The position numbers and the translations under genes are program-made. A stretch of 64,000 nucleotides of DNA from Anniella stebbinsi (Eukaryota; Chordata; Lepidosauria; Squamata; Anniellidae), in NCBI GenBank assembly GCA_029215795.1, contig JARDYH010000002.1, forward strand, positions 44,314,001-44,378,000. Reading direction: 5' to 3'. This document shows positions 54,455 through 64,000 of the stretch, piece after piece. Each line of letters opens with the position of its first letter. Position 1 is the stretch's first letter. The notes under the pieces were generated by a model. The model did not search any database. It was given only the letters and a program-made list of their open reading frames with translations, and was not told the origin of the DNA.

Positions 54455-54605
54455 AATCTGAGAAGAGTCATGCTGCATCAGACCAAAGCATTCTATTTGA
54501 CACGTTGGCCAATCAGAAGCCCATGAGAAACCCACAAGTAGATCATGAGTGCAATAGCTCATGTTCCTCAGCAATTGGTATATAGAGGCATGCTGCCTCT
54601 GATAT
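54455..54605 (-). mobile_element. CR1/L3-group LINE 3' tail (family G), decayed
   Basis: AGAAGAGTCATGCTGCATCA, GACCAAAGCATTCTATTTGA, GGCCAATCAGAAGCCCATG, AACCCACAAGTAGATCATG, AGAGGCATGCTGCCTCTGAT parallels 28920-29100 and 59515-59665. Confidence 0.6.
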
Positions 54606-54700
54606 TGGTATTAATAAATGAATTATTATTATTTATTCAATTTATATCCCACCTATATGCAAAATACTCTAGATGGCAGGAGGAGGAGGGTTTGCAGTTA
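54606..54700 (-). mobile_element. Retroposon tail-like fragment
   Basis: ATTATTATTTATTCAATTTA, TATCCCACCTATATGC has the reverse-oriented layout of a LINE or SINE 3' end. Confidence 0.35.
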
Positions 54701-56159
54701 ATATAAAGACTGCCTAGTTGATCTCTGCCCCTGTGTACTATCAACCAAGAAATAGGTCTGATTTGCCCAGGATGGAAACCATTTGGAGTTAATAGCTGGA
54801 TTTTCAAAAATGGAGGATCAAACATTATCTACTACTTTCTTCTTCCCAGTGGTCCTAGGGGCACAAAAACCTGAAACCATCATATCATGTAGCAGAGGTA
54901 TCTGCAAACCCTCCTCCATATCATCTTAAGACTGACTATGCAGACATCCAGACTACAACATGTAGTCAGCCTTTTTTCCTCTACTGCCCCGGCAACCTAT
55001 TTTCTGTAACATATCACCTGATGAAGCAATGTGTAGATCTCAAAAGCATGTACCTTTTCGTGATCTTTGAGTTGGCCTAATAAAGGTATTACACTACATG
55101 GACTTGGGGATTTTGTTACGGCCAACAAGGATAGATAGATAGCCCTGAAATAAGTTCTTTAGAATTATGTCAATGTATGATACGATCACTTTCCCCATAC
55201 TTCACAACCTCTTTCTGTGTTCACTCTTATGTCATTTGACATGTAGCACTCAGAAAACTACCATTCTAAAGTTTCTATTGGGGAAGCCATGGCTGTTGAC
55301 TCAGTTCTGAGGCATTTAGCAACTGCTTTAAAGTTGTGGTGCAGATGTGCCCTAAGTATGAGTTCACATGAGATCTCTTGCATACCCATATGATAGTTTG
55401 ATCTATCTTCATTTAAGCTGGTTGTACATAGTTACTTGATAGTTGACTCTGAAGAGTGGTGCAGCTAGGACTGGATGTTGGGCCTCGCAACACAGGACCC
55501 CTGCAGGAGCTCAGAGAGTAGCAGGCGATGGTGCACTGGTGCACTGCCAGGGCCCATTGGAGCTGGCACTGGCTGGCAAAACATCCTTTGCATTCCTGTA
55601 TTCATGGTGGTGTGGTGTTTTAAGTGAGTTGAAATACAAAATCTGAACAACCTCAGAATGTATATGTCAGGAGGGGCAAAAATGTTTCTGTTGTTTTACT
55701 GTAAAACACATGCACACACAACAACCTGTGAAAGAGATGATCAGTCTAATATACTGACAGTGTACATTTCACTGGGTGATAAATATGAATAAAAGAGGGC
55801 TTCTGTTTAAGATTAAATTGCAAATCTGCTCAAATAGATGGCCATGTTGCTCTCTTTGAGAACTGTAGGGTCTAACGAGACATTACTTACAAATTAATTT
55901 GTATAAACCCCAATATGTGGTTCATCTAAGGCAGCCTTCCCCAACTTGGAATTCCAAGCAGTTGTAAAGCATAGAAGATGGTGTGTGAGGGGAAAAGAGA
56001 AATGATAGTTATGTACATCATGACTGAAGCAATACAAATGGCCATCTAAAATATTACATCTAAGATCTAAGATTTCTTAGCTGCAATAACTTTGTATCCT
56101 AAATGAAAACCTAAACTAGGGATGAAGTAATCAAATGGCCTACATGCAGCTCAGATTTA
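54701..56159. other. Spacer; partial MITE start at about 55930
   Basis: AAGGCAGCCTTCCCCAACTT at about 55929 is the start of the MITE type seen at 52153, but the rest is not recognisable. No gene is seen. Confidence 0.45.
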
Positions 56160-56710
56160 GGCCATGTCTACACCAGCCATTTATCCTGGGATCAGCTCAG
56201 GAGCATTCCTGTGCATTCATCTGACACACAGGGGATCCCAGGGGCAACCAGGGACAGTCAGAAACTTTCCCCGGGATAACCAAGACCTCAGTTAACCTGA
56301 TTTTCCCCATGATCTTGGGAAGATCCTGAGCTCTGCGGGGTTGTGGGTGCCCATCGCAGCTTCTTCCCATGTCCTTGTGAGTAAATGTGGCTTTCAAAAT
56401 GGGCACGGAGCTATTCGGGGGGGGGGGAACTCCATGTTCTTCAGGGGTGGGGGTGGCAATTTTACCATCCCTGGGATGGGTGGGTGGGTTGGGCACGGAG
56501 TTTTTCAGGTTTTTCTTTTTACTTACTTTTTTTGCTGGAATGGGGCCATGTGACAGGTTCCTCTTCTTAAAAAACGAAAAAAAAGGCACCTGCAATGTCC
56601 CTCTTCCCTTCTGGGATGACATACAAGCATATAGATGCTGGGGGAGGATCGCAGAAGCTGGAAATCCCAAGATCCCCCATGCCAAAAAGCTCATAGGTTG
56701 AGATGAGGCC
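56160..56710. mobile_element. MITE family B copy, long form
   Basis: The left end is GGCCATGTCTACACCAGCC, preceded by TTA. The right end is GTTGAGATGAGGCC. The interior shares CAGGGGATCCC, GGGCAACC, ATGTCCCTCTTCCCTTC and GGGGAGGATCGCAGAAGC with 26881-27124. A duplication on the right (AAA) does not match, so the Harbinger-type assignment rests on the 15.1 kb copy. Confidence 0.65.
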
Positions 56711-56773
56711 AAAGATTGATCCAATCTATGTATTAGGACTCTTGTGAACTCACAGTCAGAAAAAAATTGGGAC

Positions 56774-57985
56774 ACAGAATCATAGAATAGTACAGTTGGA
56801 AGGGACCTATAAGGTCATTGAGTTCAACCCCCTGCTTAATGCAGGAATCCACCATAAAGCATACCTGAAAAATGGCTGTCCAGCTGCATCTTGAATGCCT
56901 CTAGTGTGGGAAAGCCCATGGCCTCCCTAGGTAATTGGTTCCATTGTTGTACTGCTCTAATCAGGAAGTTTTTCCTGCTGTCCAGCCAGAATCTGGCTTC
57001 CTGTAACTTGAGTCCATTATTCTGTGTCCTACACTCTGGGATGATCGAGAAGAGATCCTGGCCCTCCTCTGTGTGATAACCTTTCAATCATTTGAAGAGT
57101 GCTATAATGTCTCCCCTCAGTCTTCTTGTCTCAAGGCTAAACATGCCCAGTTCTTTCAGTCTCTCCTCATAGGACTTTGTTTCCAGACCTCTGATCATCC
57201 TCATTGCCCTCCTCTGAACCCCCTCCAGCTTGTCTGCATCTTTCTTGAAATGTGGTGCCCAGAACTGGACACAATACTCAAGATGAGGCCTAAGAAATGC
57301 CAAATTGAGAGGAACCAGTACCTCACATAATTTGGAAGCTATACTTCTATTAATCCCTCCCAAGATAGCATTTGCTTTTTTTTAAGCCACATTGCCCTGT
57401 TGGCTCATATTCAGCTTGTGATCTACAATTCCAAGATCTTTCTCGCTTGGAGTATTTCTGAGCCAAGTATCCCCCATCTTGTAACTATGCATTTGGTTTC
57501 TTTTTCCTGTAGAACTTGGTATTCATCTCTATTAAATTTCATTCTGTTGTTTTCAGCCCATCAAGATCACTTTGAAGTTTGTTTCTGTTTTCTACGGTAT
57601 TAGCTATCCCACCCAATTTTGTGTCATCTGTAAATCTGATAAGCATTTCCTGAATGTCCTCATACAAGTCATTAATAAAAATGTTGAAGAGCACTGGTTC
57701 CAGGACTGAGCCCTGCAGTACCCTGCTCATTTCCTCCCCACAGTTTGAGAAGGTACCATTGATAAGCACTCTTTGAGTCTGATTCAGTAGCCAACTATGG
57801 ATCCAGCTAATAGTTGTTCCCTCTAGCCCACTTTTAGCTAGTTTGCTGATCAGAATGCCACATGGTACTTTGTCAAAAGCTTTGCTGAAGTCAAGATATA
57901 TTATGTCCACAGCATTCCCACAGTCCACAAGGGAGGTTACCTGATCAAAGAATGAGATCAGATTTGTCTGGCAGGATTTGTAAAC
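56774..57985 (-). mobile_element. CR1 LINE, 5'-truncated, about 1.2 kb, minus strand
   Basis: The plus-strand left edge CAGAATCATAGAATAGTAC is the reverse complement of the CR1 3' end (ATTCTATGATTCTG). Two minus-strand frames cover reverse transcriptase. 57539-57928 includes YLDFSKAFDKVPCGIL (motif A) and VLFNIFINDL, with FTDDTKLGG in place of the usual YADDTKL. 57088-57363 includes [17 protein letters not shown] and [15 protein letters not shown], typical of the CR1 C-terminal domain. 56836-57087 continues to the 3' end. Frame changes between these parts and the altered YADD box make it a pseudogene. It is truncated just before motif A, at about 57985. Confidence 0.92.
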
Positions 57986-59502
57986 AGATTTAGGTCCTAT
58001 TCAGTTGATAAAGTCTTCTTGGAATTAGAATCCCTTGAGAGGAGAGAAGGGGAACAACCGTAAGATGCCAGGGTACACTCACACAGTGCTGCAAGTCACA
58101 CAACGTTCATGTTGAATACATATTTCCTCTGCGGGTGAATAGTCAAACCCAAGTCAGAAGTTAAAGCTCTCGAGGAAAAAGTAAAAAGTGGGCATGTACT
58201 TGCTGGTCCCGCCTCCTTTATCTCCATTGCCTGGCCCTGCCACCCTCTAATGCAGCCGTAAGCAACCTCTGGTCCTCTCCCTATTTCATATAGCCCTTAG
58301 CCTAATTTCCAAAACTCACTAGCAAAAGCAATCTGTGCCTTCCTTGGCAGCCTGCTTGATGGGAAGGAAGAGGGAAAGAGAGAAAAGGAAGTGGTAGAGA
58401 GAGAAAAGGAGGCGGCAGAAAGAGAAAAGGGGTAGCTACCCACTTTAGGCTTTGGTCCTGCTCACCACTGGCTTTAGCCCCACCAACCACTGAAATATGG
58501 CCCCTGACAGATTACCCATGAGGGAATGTGGCCCGGGCTGTGAAAATCAGCATAACTTGAACTTGTTCTCTGAATCCCACCAAAAAGTAATTCCAATTTA
58601 TGTCAGTATCAGATTGAGAGCTTTGTCTATTTTTCTTCTTCTTGCATGGATATATATATATATATATATATATGCATTTTTCAAATATATTTTTGTTGTT
58701 GTTCTGCAAATCACATTGCAAGCTGCAAAAACCTACAGACTTCAACCACAGATTGCCTTCGGGTTTAGGTTCAGTTTGGGGAGATGCAAACTGGGTAAAT
58801 TCGGCTCAAAACCAAAGTGAAATGAATTTCTTATATATTCCTGAATGCAGCCACCCCTGTTCTAGAAGTTGTAGGGTGAAGGTCCCTTTGTTTGCCAACA
58901 CATAGAGAGTGGCATGGTTGGGAGAGGGGGACACTGTAGAGAAAGTGGGTCACGCGAGTGCACCTCCTCACAGTCCTCATCACTTGAGACCATTGACATC
59001 TAAGGGTTTACGAATTCAGCCTGTATGTCATGTGAATTGTGCTGCTGCATGAGCATATGCTGGAAATCGGTGGCTGTTCATTAAAGGACAAGGTAGATAT
59101 TGAAAATATGAACTGGCAAAGTCAGGCTAAATTCATCATCTCTAAATGTCAGAATTTACCTCAAGCACCCTCATTACCTGAGAACTCATCTGTTCTTATA
59201 AGCTACTGTAGCCCAAGGTGTTAATTAGTTCCACTCCCAGTGCTTGGTAACTAAGAAGCCACTACAATACACTTTTAATTCAGCCTCTGTTACATTTCGA
59301 GTGTGCAGCTTCTTGACGACTGAGTTTACAGAAGAATCCATGAAATCCATCAGCTAGCTCAATGTTCTTTTCCTGGATTCAGTTGGGATTCACATGCTTC
59401 ATTGCAGGGGTGGGTGTAGGTTTCACATGTTTGAAATGGAAGAGACATTGCAGTGATTACAAAGATATATCATGGGGTGTCCATTTTGCTGCTGAAAGCC
59501 AT
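57986..59502. other. Spacer with (AT)n at about 58650-58673 and a family D-like GC-richer patch at 58190-58520
   Basis: TGCAGCCGTAAGCAACCTCTGG and ATGGCCCCTGACAGATTACC at about 58252-58515 look like the arms of an old hAT-type repeat, but I could not define the ends. No gene is seen. Confidence 0.4.
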
Positions 59503-59771
59503 ATGAACATAAGAACATAAGAAGAGCCAAACCGAGTGTCCATCTAGTCCAGCATTCTGTTCACACAGTGGCCAACCAGCTGGGAGCCACAGGCAGGACA
59601 CAGTGCAACAGCACCCTCCCACTTGTGTTCCCCACCAGCTAGTGTATACAGGCTCTGATACTGGAGGTAGCACTTCACAATCAGGACTAGTAGCCATTGA
59701 TACTAGCCTTTCCTCCATGAATTTATCCAGCCCCATTTTAAAACCATCCAAATTGATGGCCTTCACTAGTG
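59503..59771 (-). mobile_element. CR1/L3-group LINE 3' end (family G)
   Basis: It begins on the plus strand with ATGAACATAAGAACATAAGA, two copies of the 8-bp tail unit (TTATGTTC in reverse complement). Then come TCTAGTCCAGCATTCTGTTC, ACAGTGGCCAACCAGCTGGG, CTCTGATACTGGAGG and TTTATCCAGCCCCATTTTAA. The last part encodes the extreme C-terminus (NLDGFKMGLDKFMEER on the minus strand). Severe 5' truncation. Confidence 0.8.
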
Positions 59772-61500
59772 ATAATCAGTGGCATGCAAAGCTTCAGAAT
59801 TTATATGACTTACTACTCCCCATGTTAGACTCTTAGGACTCTCCATTACAAACATTCCCACTAACTTGTATATGAGATACTATGATTAGTACTTACAATG
59901 ACAGCAGTAGGAGGCAAGAACTAGGAACAGTCCCTGTTGTAATACGTTAGGCATGCAGGGGCTTCATTTCCAACTTCAGTTAAGGACAGGGGGATAATAT
60001 TCAGTGAATTCCATGATCCAGTTTAAAGATACATTTCATGTTAAGTTATGGGGGAGGGATCCCAGTCTATTTCAGGAGCATTTGTTGTGACTATGCTTTA
60101 TCATCTTTCCACTTCATTAACACTTTGTTGGGAGGATCATCTTGATGTTCAAACCAGACTGCCAAAGCAAATTTTGTGACATGAAGGTTTAAAATGATTA
60201 TGTAACAGTGGGATCTGCACTTTCCTGGTCTGTCATTTTTGCTGTCTTCCGCTAACAATAACAACAACAACAACAACAACAATAATAATAATAATAATAA
60301 TAATGCATTGTGGTGTTGAGTTGTCATGATGTTCAGTGATGGAGCCAGGTGCAAAACCATGCTGGGGTGGGGTAGGGGATAGAAATATACAAAATTAGGC
60401 ATTAGGGTTCCTCTCAGCCCACGTTCAGACCAGGAATTTGCATTTTGTGTGAATTTAACTGTCCTTTATGCACAGTCCTGGTTCCCCACTCCCATCTTTC
60501 TTCATTTCATCAGCCTAATTTAAGGTGGGGGGAGTGTCTTTGTTGCATCTATTGTTAAAGAGCTGGAAATCAAATACAACCAGAATGAGATCTGCCAGGA
60601 TTTAATGATCTAACTTCTGCCCACCCCTGATTTCACTTATATCCCACTCTTCTATGTTTGTAATCAAAACAGGTTACAATGAAATATACTTTAAAATACC
60701 TTATCCTAATATGGTATCAGCAAGCCTTTTGCATTTGTTTGGATCACATTGTTTGGGTACCTGGGAGACTGAGGAAGCAGTTTCAATTTATGTGTTTCAA
60801 TGGCAGGATGATGAGCTCCTTTAACCTGATGTTTTATCACATTACAATTCATATTTATTCAAGACACACAAACAATTAGGATTAAAATAAAAGATAATAT
60901 CAAAATGACTATTTGATCTCTGCATGTTTTCTAGTTGCGCAGCCCTGCAGTGGTTAATGGTGGGCAAATTGCCCAACAGGGGGCGACCCTTTCCAATTAC
61001 TTATCAATTCTAATACATTAATTGAATTCCATTAACACAGTCTTTTGAACTGTGAAACTGATATCCATTTTGAATGACCCAAATTTGCCCAGTTTTAAAT
61101 CCATTAAATTAAATTGTGTGATACAAAGATTAATTAATCATGCACACTCAGCAGCAGAAAATCAGGCACCCCAAAAGTAGTATTGATCTTGAAGGTGGCT
61201 GCTGCTGCTGCTTGAAAACATAATGGGATTTGCAACAGGTTTGACTTTTGAACAATAGTGTGTTATAATTAACAGCCATAAACTTTATAGTTCATTAAGC
61301 TACAGAACAACATTTCACAAAATTGATCTGGAGCTCTTACATGATTGGGAGAACATGGGCTCCTTGACAATTTCCATTTCATTCTGTTGGGATCTCTCCC
61401 CCCCCCTTCCTCCATGCAGTAGCAGATGGCCTAGCGCTACCCTCATACCATATTTAATTGGCCAGTCAGGAACCCTTTAAAGGAGTGAGCTTAGGGCCTA
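59772..61500. other. Spacer with (AAC)n(AAT)n at 60254-60304
   Basis: The compound microsatellite gives a poly-leucine frame on the minus strand. TTATATCCCACTCTTCTATG at about 60637 resembles a retroposon tail. No gene is seen. Confidence 0.5.
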
Positions 61501-61554
61501 ACTATACGTTAAACAAAAACAAGGATAGGTGAATCTTGAGTGACATTCTCCTCC

Positions 61555-61577
61555 TTCTCTCTCTCTCTCTCTCTCTT
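61555..61577. repeat. (CT)n microsatellite
   Basis: About eleven CT dimers. Confidence 0.9.
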
Positions 61578-61626
61578 TTCACCCACACACTCTCCCCTCA
61601 AACCTCGCTTTGGGAAAGAATTATAT

Positions 61627-61962
61627 GATGTGCATAGGCTGACCATATGAAAAGGAGGACAGGGCTCCTGTAACTTTAACAGTTGTAGAGAAAAGGGAAT
61701 TTCAGCCAGTGTCATTTATATGCATGCAGCACCTGGTGAAATTCCCTCTTCATCACAACAGTTAAAGTTGCAGGCACTATACTAGAGTGACCATAAACAA
61801 AAGAAGGCAGGACCCCTGCAACTTTAACTGTTGTGATGAAGAGGGAATTTTCCCAGGAACTAATTGCATACAAATGACACTGGCTGAAATTCCCTTTTCT
61901 CTACAACTGTTAAAGTTACAGGAGCCCTGTCCTCCTTTTCATATGGTCAGCCTAGATGTGCA
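61627..61962. mobile_element. Palindromic MITE (family M), copy 8, exact TSD
   Basis: The element is 61635-61954 (320 bp), flanked by GATGTGCA on both sides. Termini TAGGCTGACCATATG and CATATGGTCAGCCTA are perfect over 15 bp. With copy 2 it defines a CATATG subtype, against the CAGATAAAATC subtype of copies 1, 6 and 7. Confidence 0.93.
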
Positions 61963-62545
61963 TAATGCTTTCTCTGCCTGCTACTTCTACACTCCACACC
62001 AATCAAGCAGCCTTCTAAATGTATGGACAAATGCATGCTTAGACCACTGCCCCCCCCCCCCCCAATGGAGGCAAGTAGTTGTGGGGTGATTTGAAGGCAG
62101 AGAAGTGGTGGAGAAATAGGGCAGCTGGGGATGGTTACGTGTATTTTCATGTAACGTGTCATTAGGCCCGTTAACATGATGTGTGATAAAACAGGGCTGC
62201 AATGGAGAGGCGACAGAAGTGCTTCCATGGGGGGAGGGGCTATAAACTATATTAACTCTTTGAGAGGGTTTTTTTTTAGTTGTACCTTTAAAGTTGGCCT
62301 GAAAATACTTTAAGCAAGAAAACATTTGAAAGCCATTCACCAAAAGGATTGGCCTAAACCAATCAATAACAGCACAAAAGGAAAAGAAAAACCAAAATCA
62401 TCAATACTAGAATCAGGCACAGGTATGTAGACTCTCTACATGGATGGTTAGCCATGTGCATTCATAATGATGTCTGCATGGATTTGGTGGCCTCCACAAG
62501 GTTCTCATATTACATGGAGTAGTCCTGTAACTTACTTACTTACTG
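61963..62545. other. Spacer, no gene seen
   Basis: A poly-C run at about 62049-62063. Overlapping frames without motifs. Confidence 0.5.
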
Positions 62546-62570
62546 TTTGTTTGTTTGTTTGTTTGTTTAA
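62546..62570. repeat. (GTTT)n microsatellite
   Basis: Six TTTG tetramers. Confidence 0.9.
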
Positions 62571-62861
62571 AATTAGTTTTAGGCTGCTTCTCAGAGTGGA
62601 ACTGTTAAAAGGTGGTGCACAGAATACAAAAACCTATACAAAGTGGATACAATTAAAATTGCTAACTACTAGGGGTGTGGGCTCCATCCCTTAAATCTCT
62701 TCAGAGGTCCGTCAGAGCCCTGAACTTTCAGTGTTGTTAGACAATGGTTTTAAAAATGTCAGATACCCACAGTGTGGAGATGCACCTCATCAGAGCTCTG
62801 TTCTGTTTTCGGATAACCACTTTATTATAGCCTATGGGAATTAACAAAAATGCTTACAGCT

Positions 62862-62989
62862 CCATCATTTTTAAAGATAAAGAGATGAAACTTGGCACTG
62901 TGAGTGTTCATAAATAGGGCTTTAGGCATGCCAAGTGTGAAGTAATCTGTTCATCTATTGAATTTTAAGAATTTCATTTAGTTTTGAGG

Positions 62990-63030
<41 letters not shown>

Positions 63031-63190
63031 TAATATATAATATATATATATTAAAAAGCCACTGTCATTTTTAAAGATCAAGCGATGAATCTTAGCACCA
63101 TGATAGCTCTTAAGTAGGGCTTTAGGCATTCCAAGTTTGAAGCAGTTCCCTTCATCAGTTGATTTTTTTAGGATTTTTAAAAATGTCACC
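62862..63190 (+). repeat. Direct duplication of about 120 bp around an (AT)n tract
   Basis: TCATTTTTAAAGAT, GATGAAACTTGGCAC, TAGGGCTTTAGGCATGCCAA, GTGTGAAG and TTCATCTATTGAATTTT near 62865-62965 recur as TCATTTTTAAAGAT, GATGAATCTTAGCAC, TAGGGCTTTAGGCATTCCAA, GTTTGAAG and TTCATCAGTTGATTTTT near 63065-63165, about 199 bp apart. The spacer is an (AT)n tract at about 62994-63050. The text resembles E3 (GAGGCTTGAAACTTGGTCAC), so it may belong to a hAT-like element starting at TAGGGGTGTGG (about 62671). Confidence 0.6.
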
Positions 63191-64000
63191 TCCTCAAACC
63201 ATCCCCTCTTTAAACACACACACACACCCCTCTGATTCTGTGTTAATCCACCCCTGTACATTTATGGAGGGAGCTTTCATCCTTTACTTTGCTGCGGCAC
63301 AGCAGGCTAGTTGTATTGCCTGAAGTTAACCTAGAAGAGTGGATTGGTGCTTCTTCCAAACACATTGTGCATTAATTTCTATGATAGTGCTCCCCAAGAT
63401 GAAATGTTTCCAGCTAACCAACTGAATTTTGTTGGTGTAATTGTGATCTCACATTTTCATGTAAAGTATCATCCTTCAGTGGGATTTTAGATTCTTTTCT
63501 AACTATACACCAAAGCAAGCTTCTGATTTTTTAAAAATTAGTATTTAGTTATTGATTGATGATCCTTCTGTGTATTCTGGAGGATTTGGGGATTTCTCAG
63601 TCCACAGATACTTCAAGGCTTTGGGATTTGTTTTGCTTTGGAGTTGGTTTCTGGGAGCTATGGAAACTCTAGAGGGAGACAGTATGAACCTGACCTTAAG
63701 GCCATACGGAGCATCACTCTAGGGGCTGGAGTACTCACTAAATTGCTGGTTTCCTGGAAACAGATGTTTACATGTATGTTATGTCATGCAGGGGAACTAG
63801 CCTGCCAATAGCCAGAAGCGTTCATAGAGTTGACCTTTAGAATGCTACCATGGCCTAAAGGAATCAATATTTTTCATTTTGTGCTACATGGAAGTAATGC
63901 TTTCAGCTTTGCAATGGAGACGCACTGTCTCGCCCTGTTATTTAGTTTGCTTTCTTGAAGGACATTTTTATATTAATTATTAAGCATGTTCTCAAATATT
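63191..64000. other. Spacer, no gene seen
   Basis: Unremarkable AT-rich sequence to the end of the window. Confidence 0.5.

Noticed and set aside
56197..56775. 192-codon minus-strand frame as a gene
   Set aside because: Almost entirely inside a family B MITE and its flank, with no recognisable domain.
1..64000. Endogenous retrovirus or other integrated virus
   Set aside because: I saw no gag, protease, integrase or envelope motif on either strand. The reverse transcriptases present are of the non-LTR L2 and CR1 types.

Overview
This window is vertebrate nuclear DNA with no recognisable host protein-coding gene. The repeat mix suggests a squamate reptile (lizard or snake). It has L2-group LINEs ending in ATT/AATA microsatellites, CR1-group LINEs ending in 8-bp tails of the ATTCTATG or TTATGTTC type, tRNA-derived SINEs, and many short palindromic DNA transposons with 8-bp target-site duplications (TSDs). 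The assignment is inference from repeat style, not from a database match. Apart from the LINE reverse transcriptases, I read no open frame as a gene. Most are translations of repeats, microsatellites or AT-rich DNA.

Layout. 1-6.4 kb: AT-rich spacer with an old hAT-like element (1930-2218), a 745-bp foldback hAT-like element (3699-4443) and an old L2 3' end (5150-5985). 6.4-11.7 kb: sequence I cannot assign, containing a diverged tandem duplication (about 7080-8800 and 8980-9870) and a tandem array of SINE-like units interrupted by a CR1 tip (10040-10820). 12-18 kb: a long inverted repeat (12253-12664), a MITE nested in another MITE (about 14.9-15.65 kb) and an old L2 split by a MITE. 18-21 kb: mostly unique AT-rich sequence, with an LTR-like candidate at 19.68-20.42 kb. 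21-34 kb: the densest transposon region, with GC-rich foldback elements at 22165-23393 and 32248-34036, a palindrome of palindromes at 27130-27993, CR1 fragments and MITEs. 34-44 kb: mostly unique sequence. 43.8-47.9 kb: a nested cluster around the best-preserved LINE of the window, a 5'-truncated L2 of about 2.4 kb that reads through the reverse transcriptase with one stop codon. 48-64 kb: unique AT-rich DNA with a CR1 of about 1.2 kb on the minus strand (56774-57985), further CR1 tails and another MITE copy.

The most interesting structure is a set of non-autonomous hAT-like elements. They share a short terminus (YAGGGnTGTGCA or a variant) and 8-bp TSDs, but have unrelated, strongly palindromic interiors. 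The largest holds five head-to-tail units of about 242 bp, each an inverted repeat around a 31-bp near-perfect palindrome. A second group is a palindromic MITE of about 320 bp, present in eight copies, several with intact or one-mismatch TSDs. Nested insertions give a partial relative chronology.
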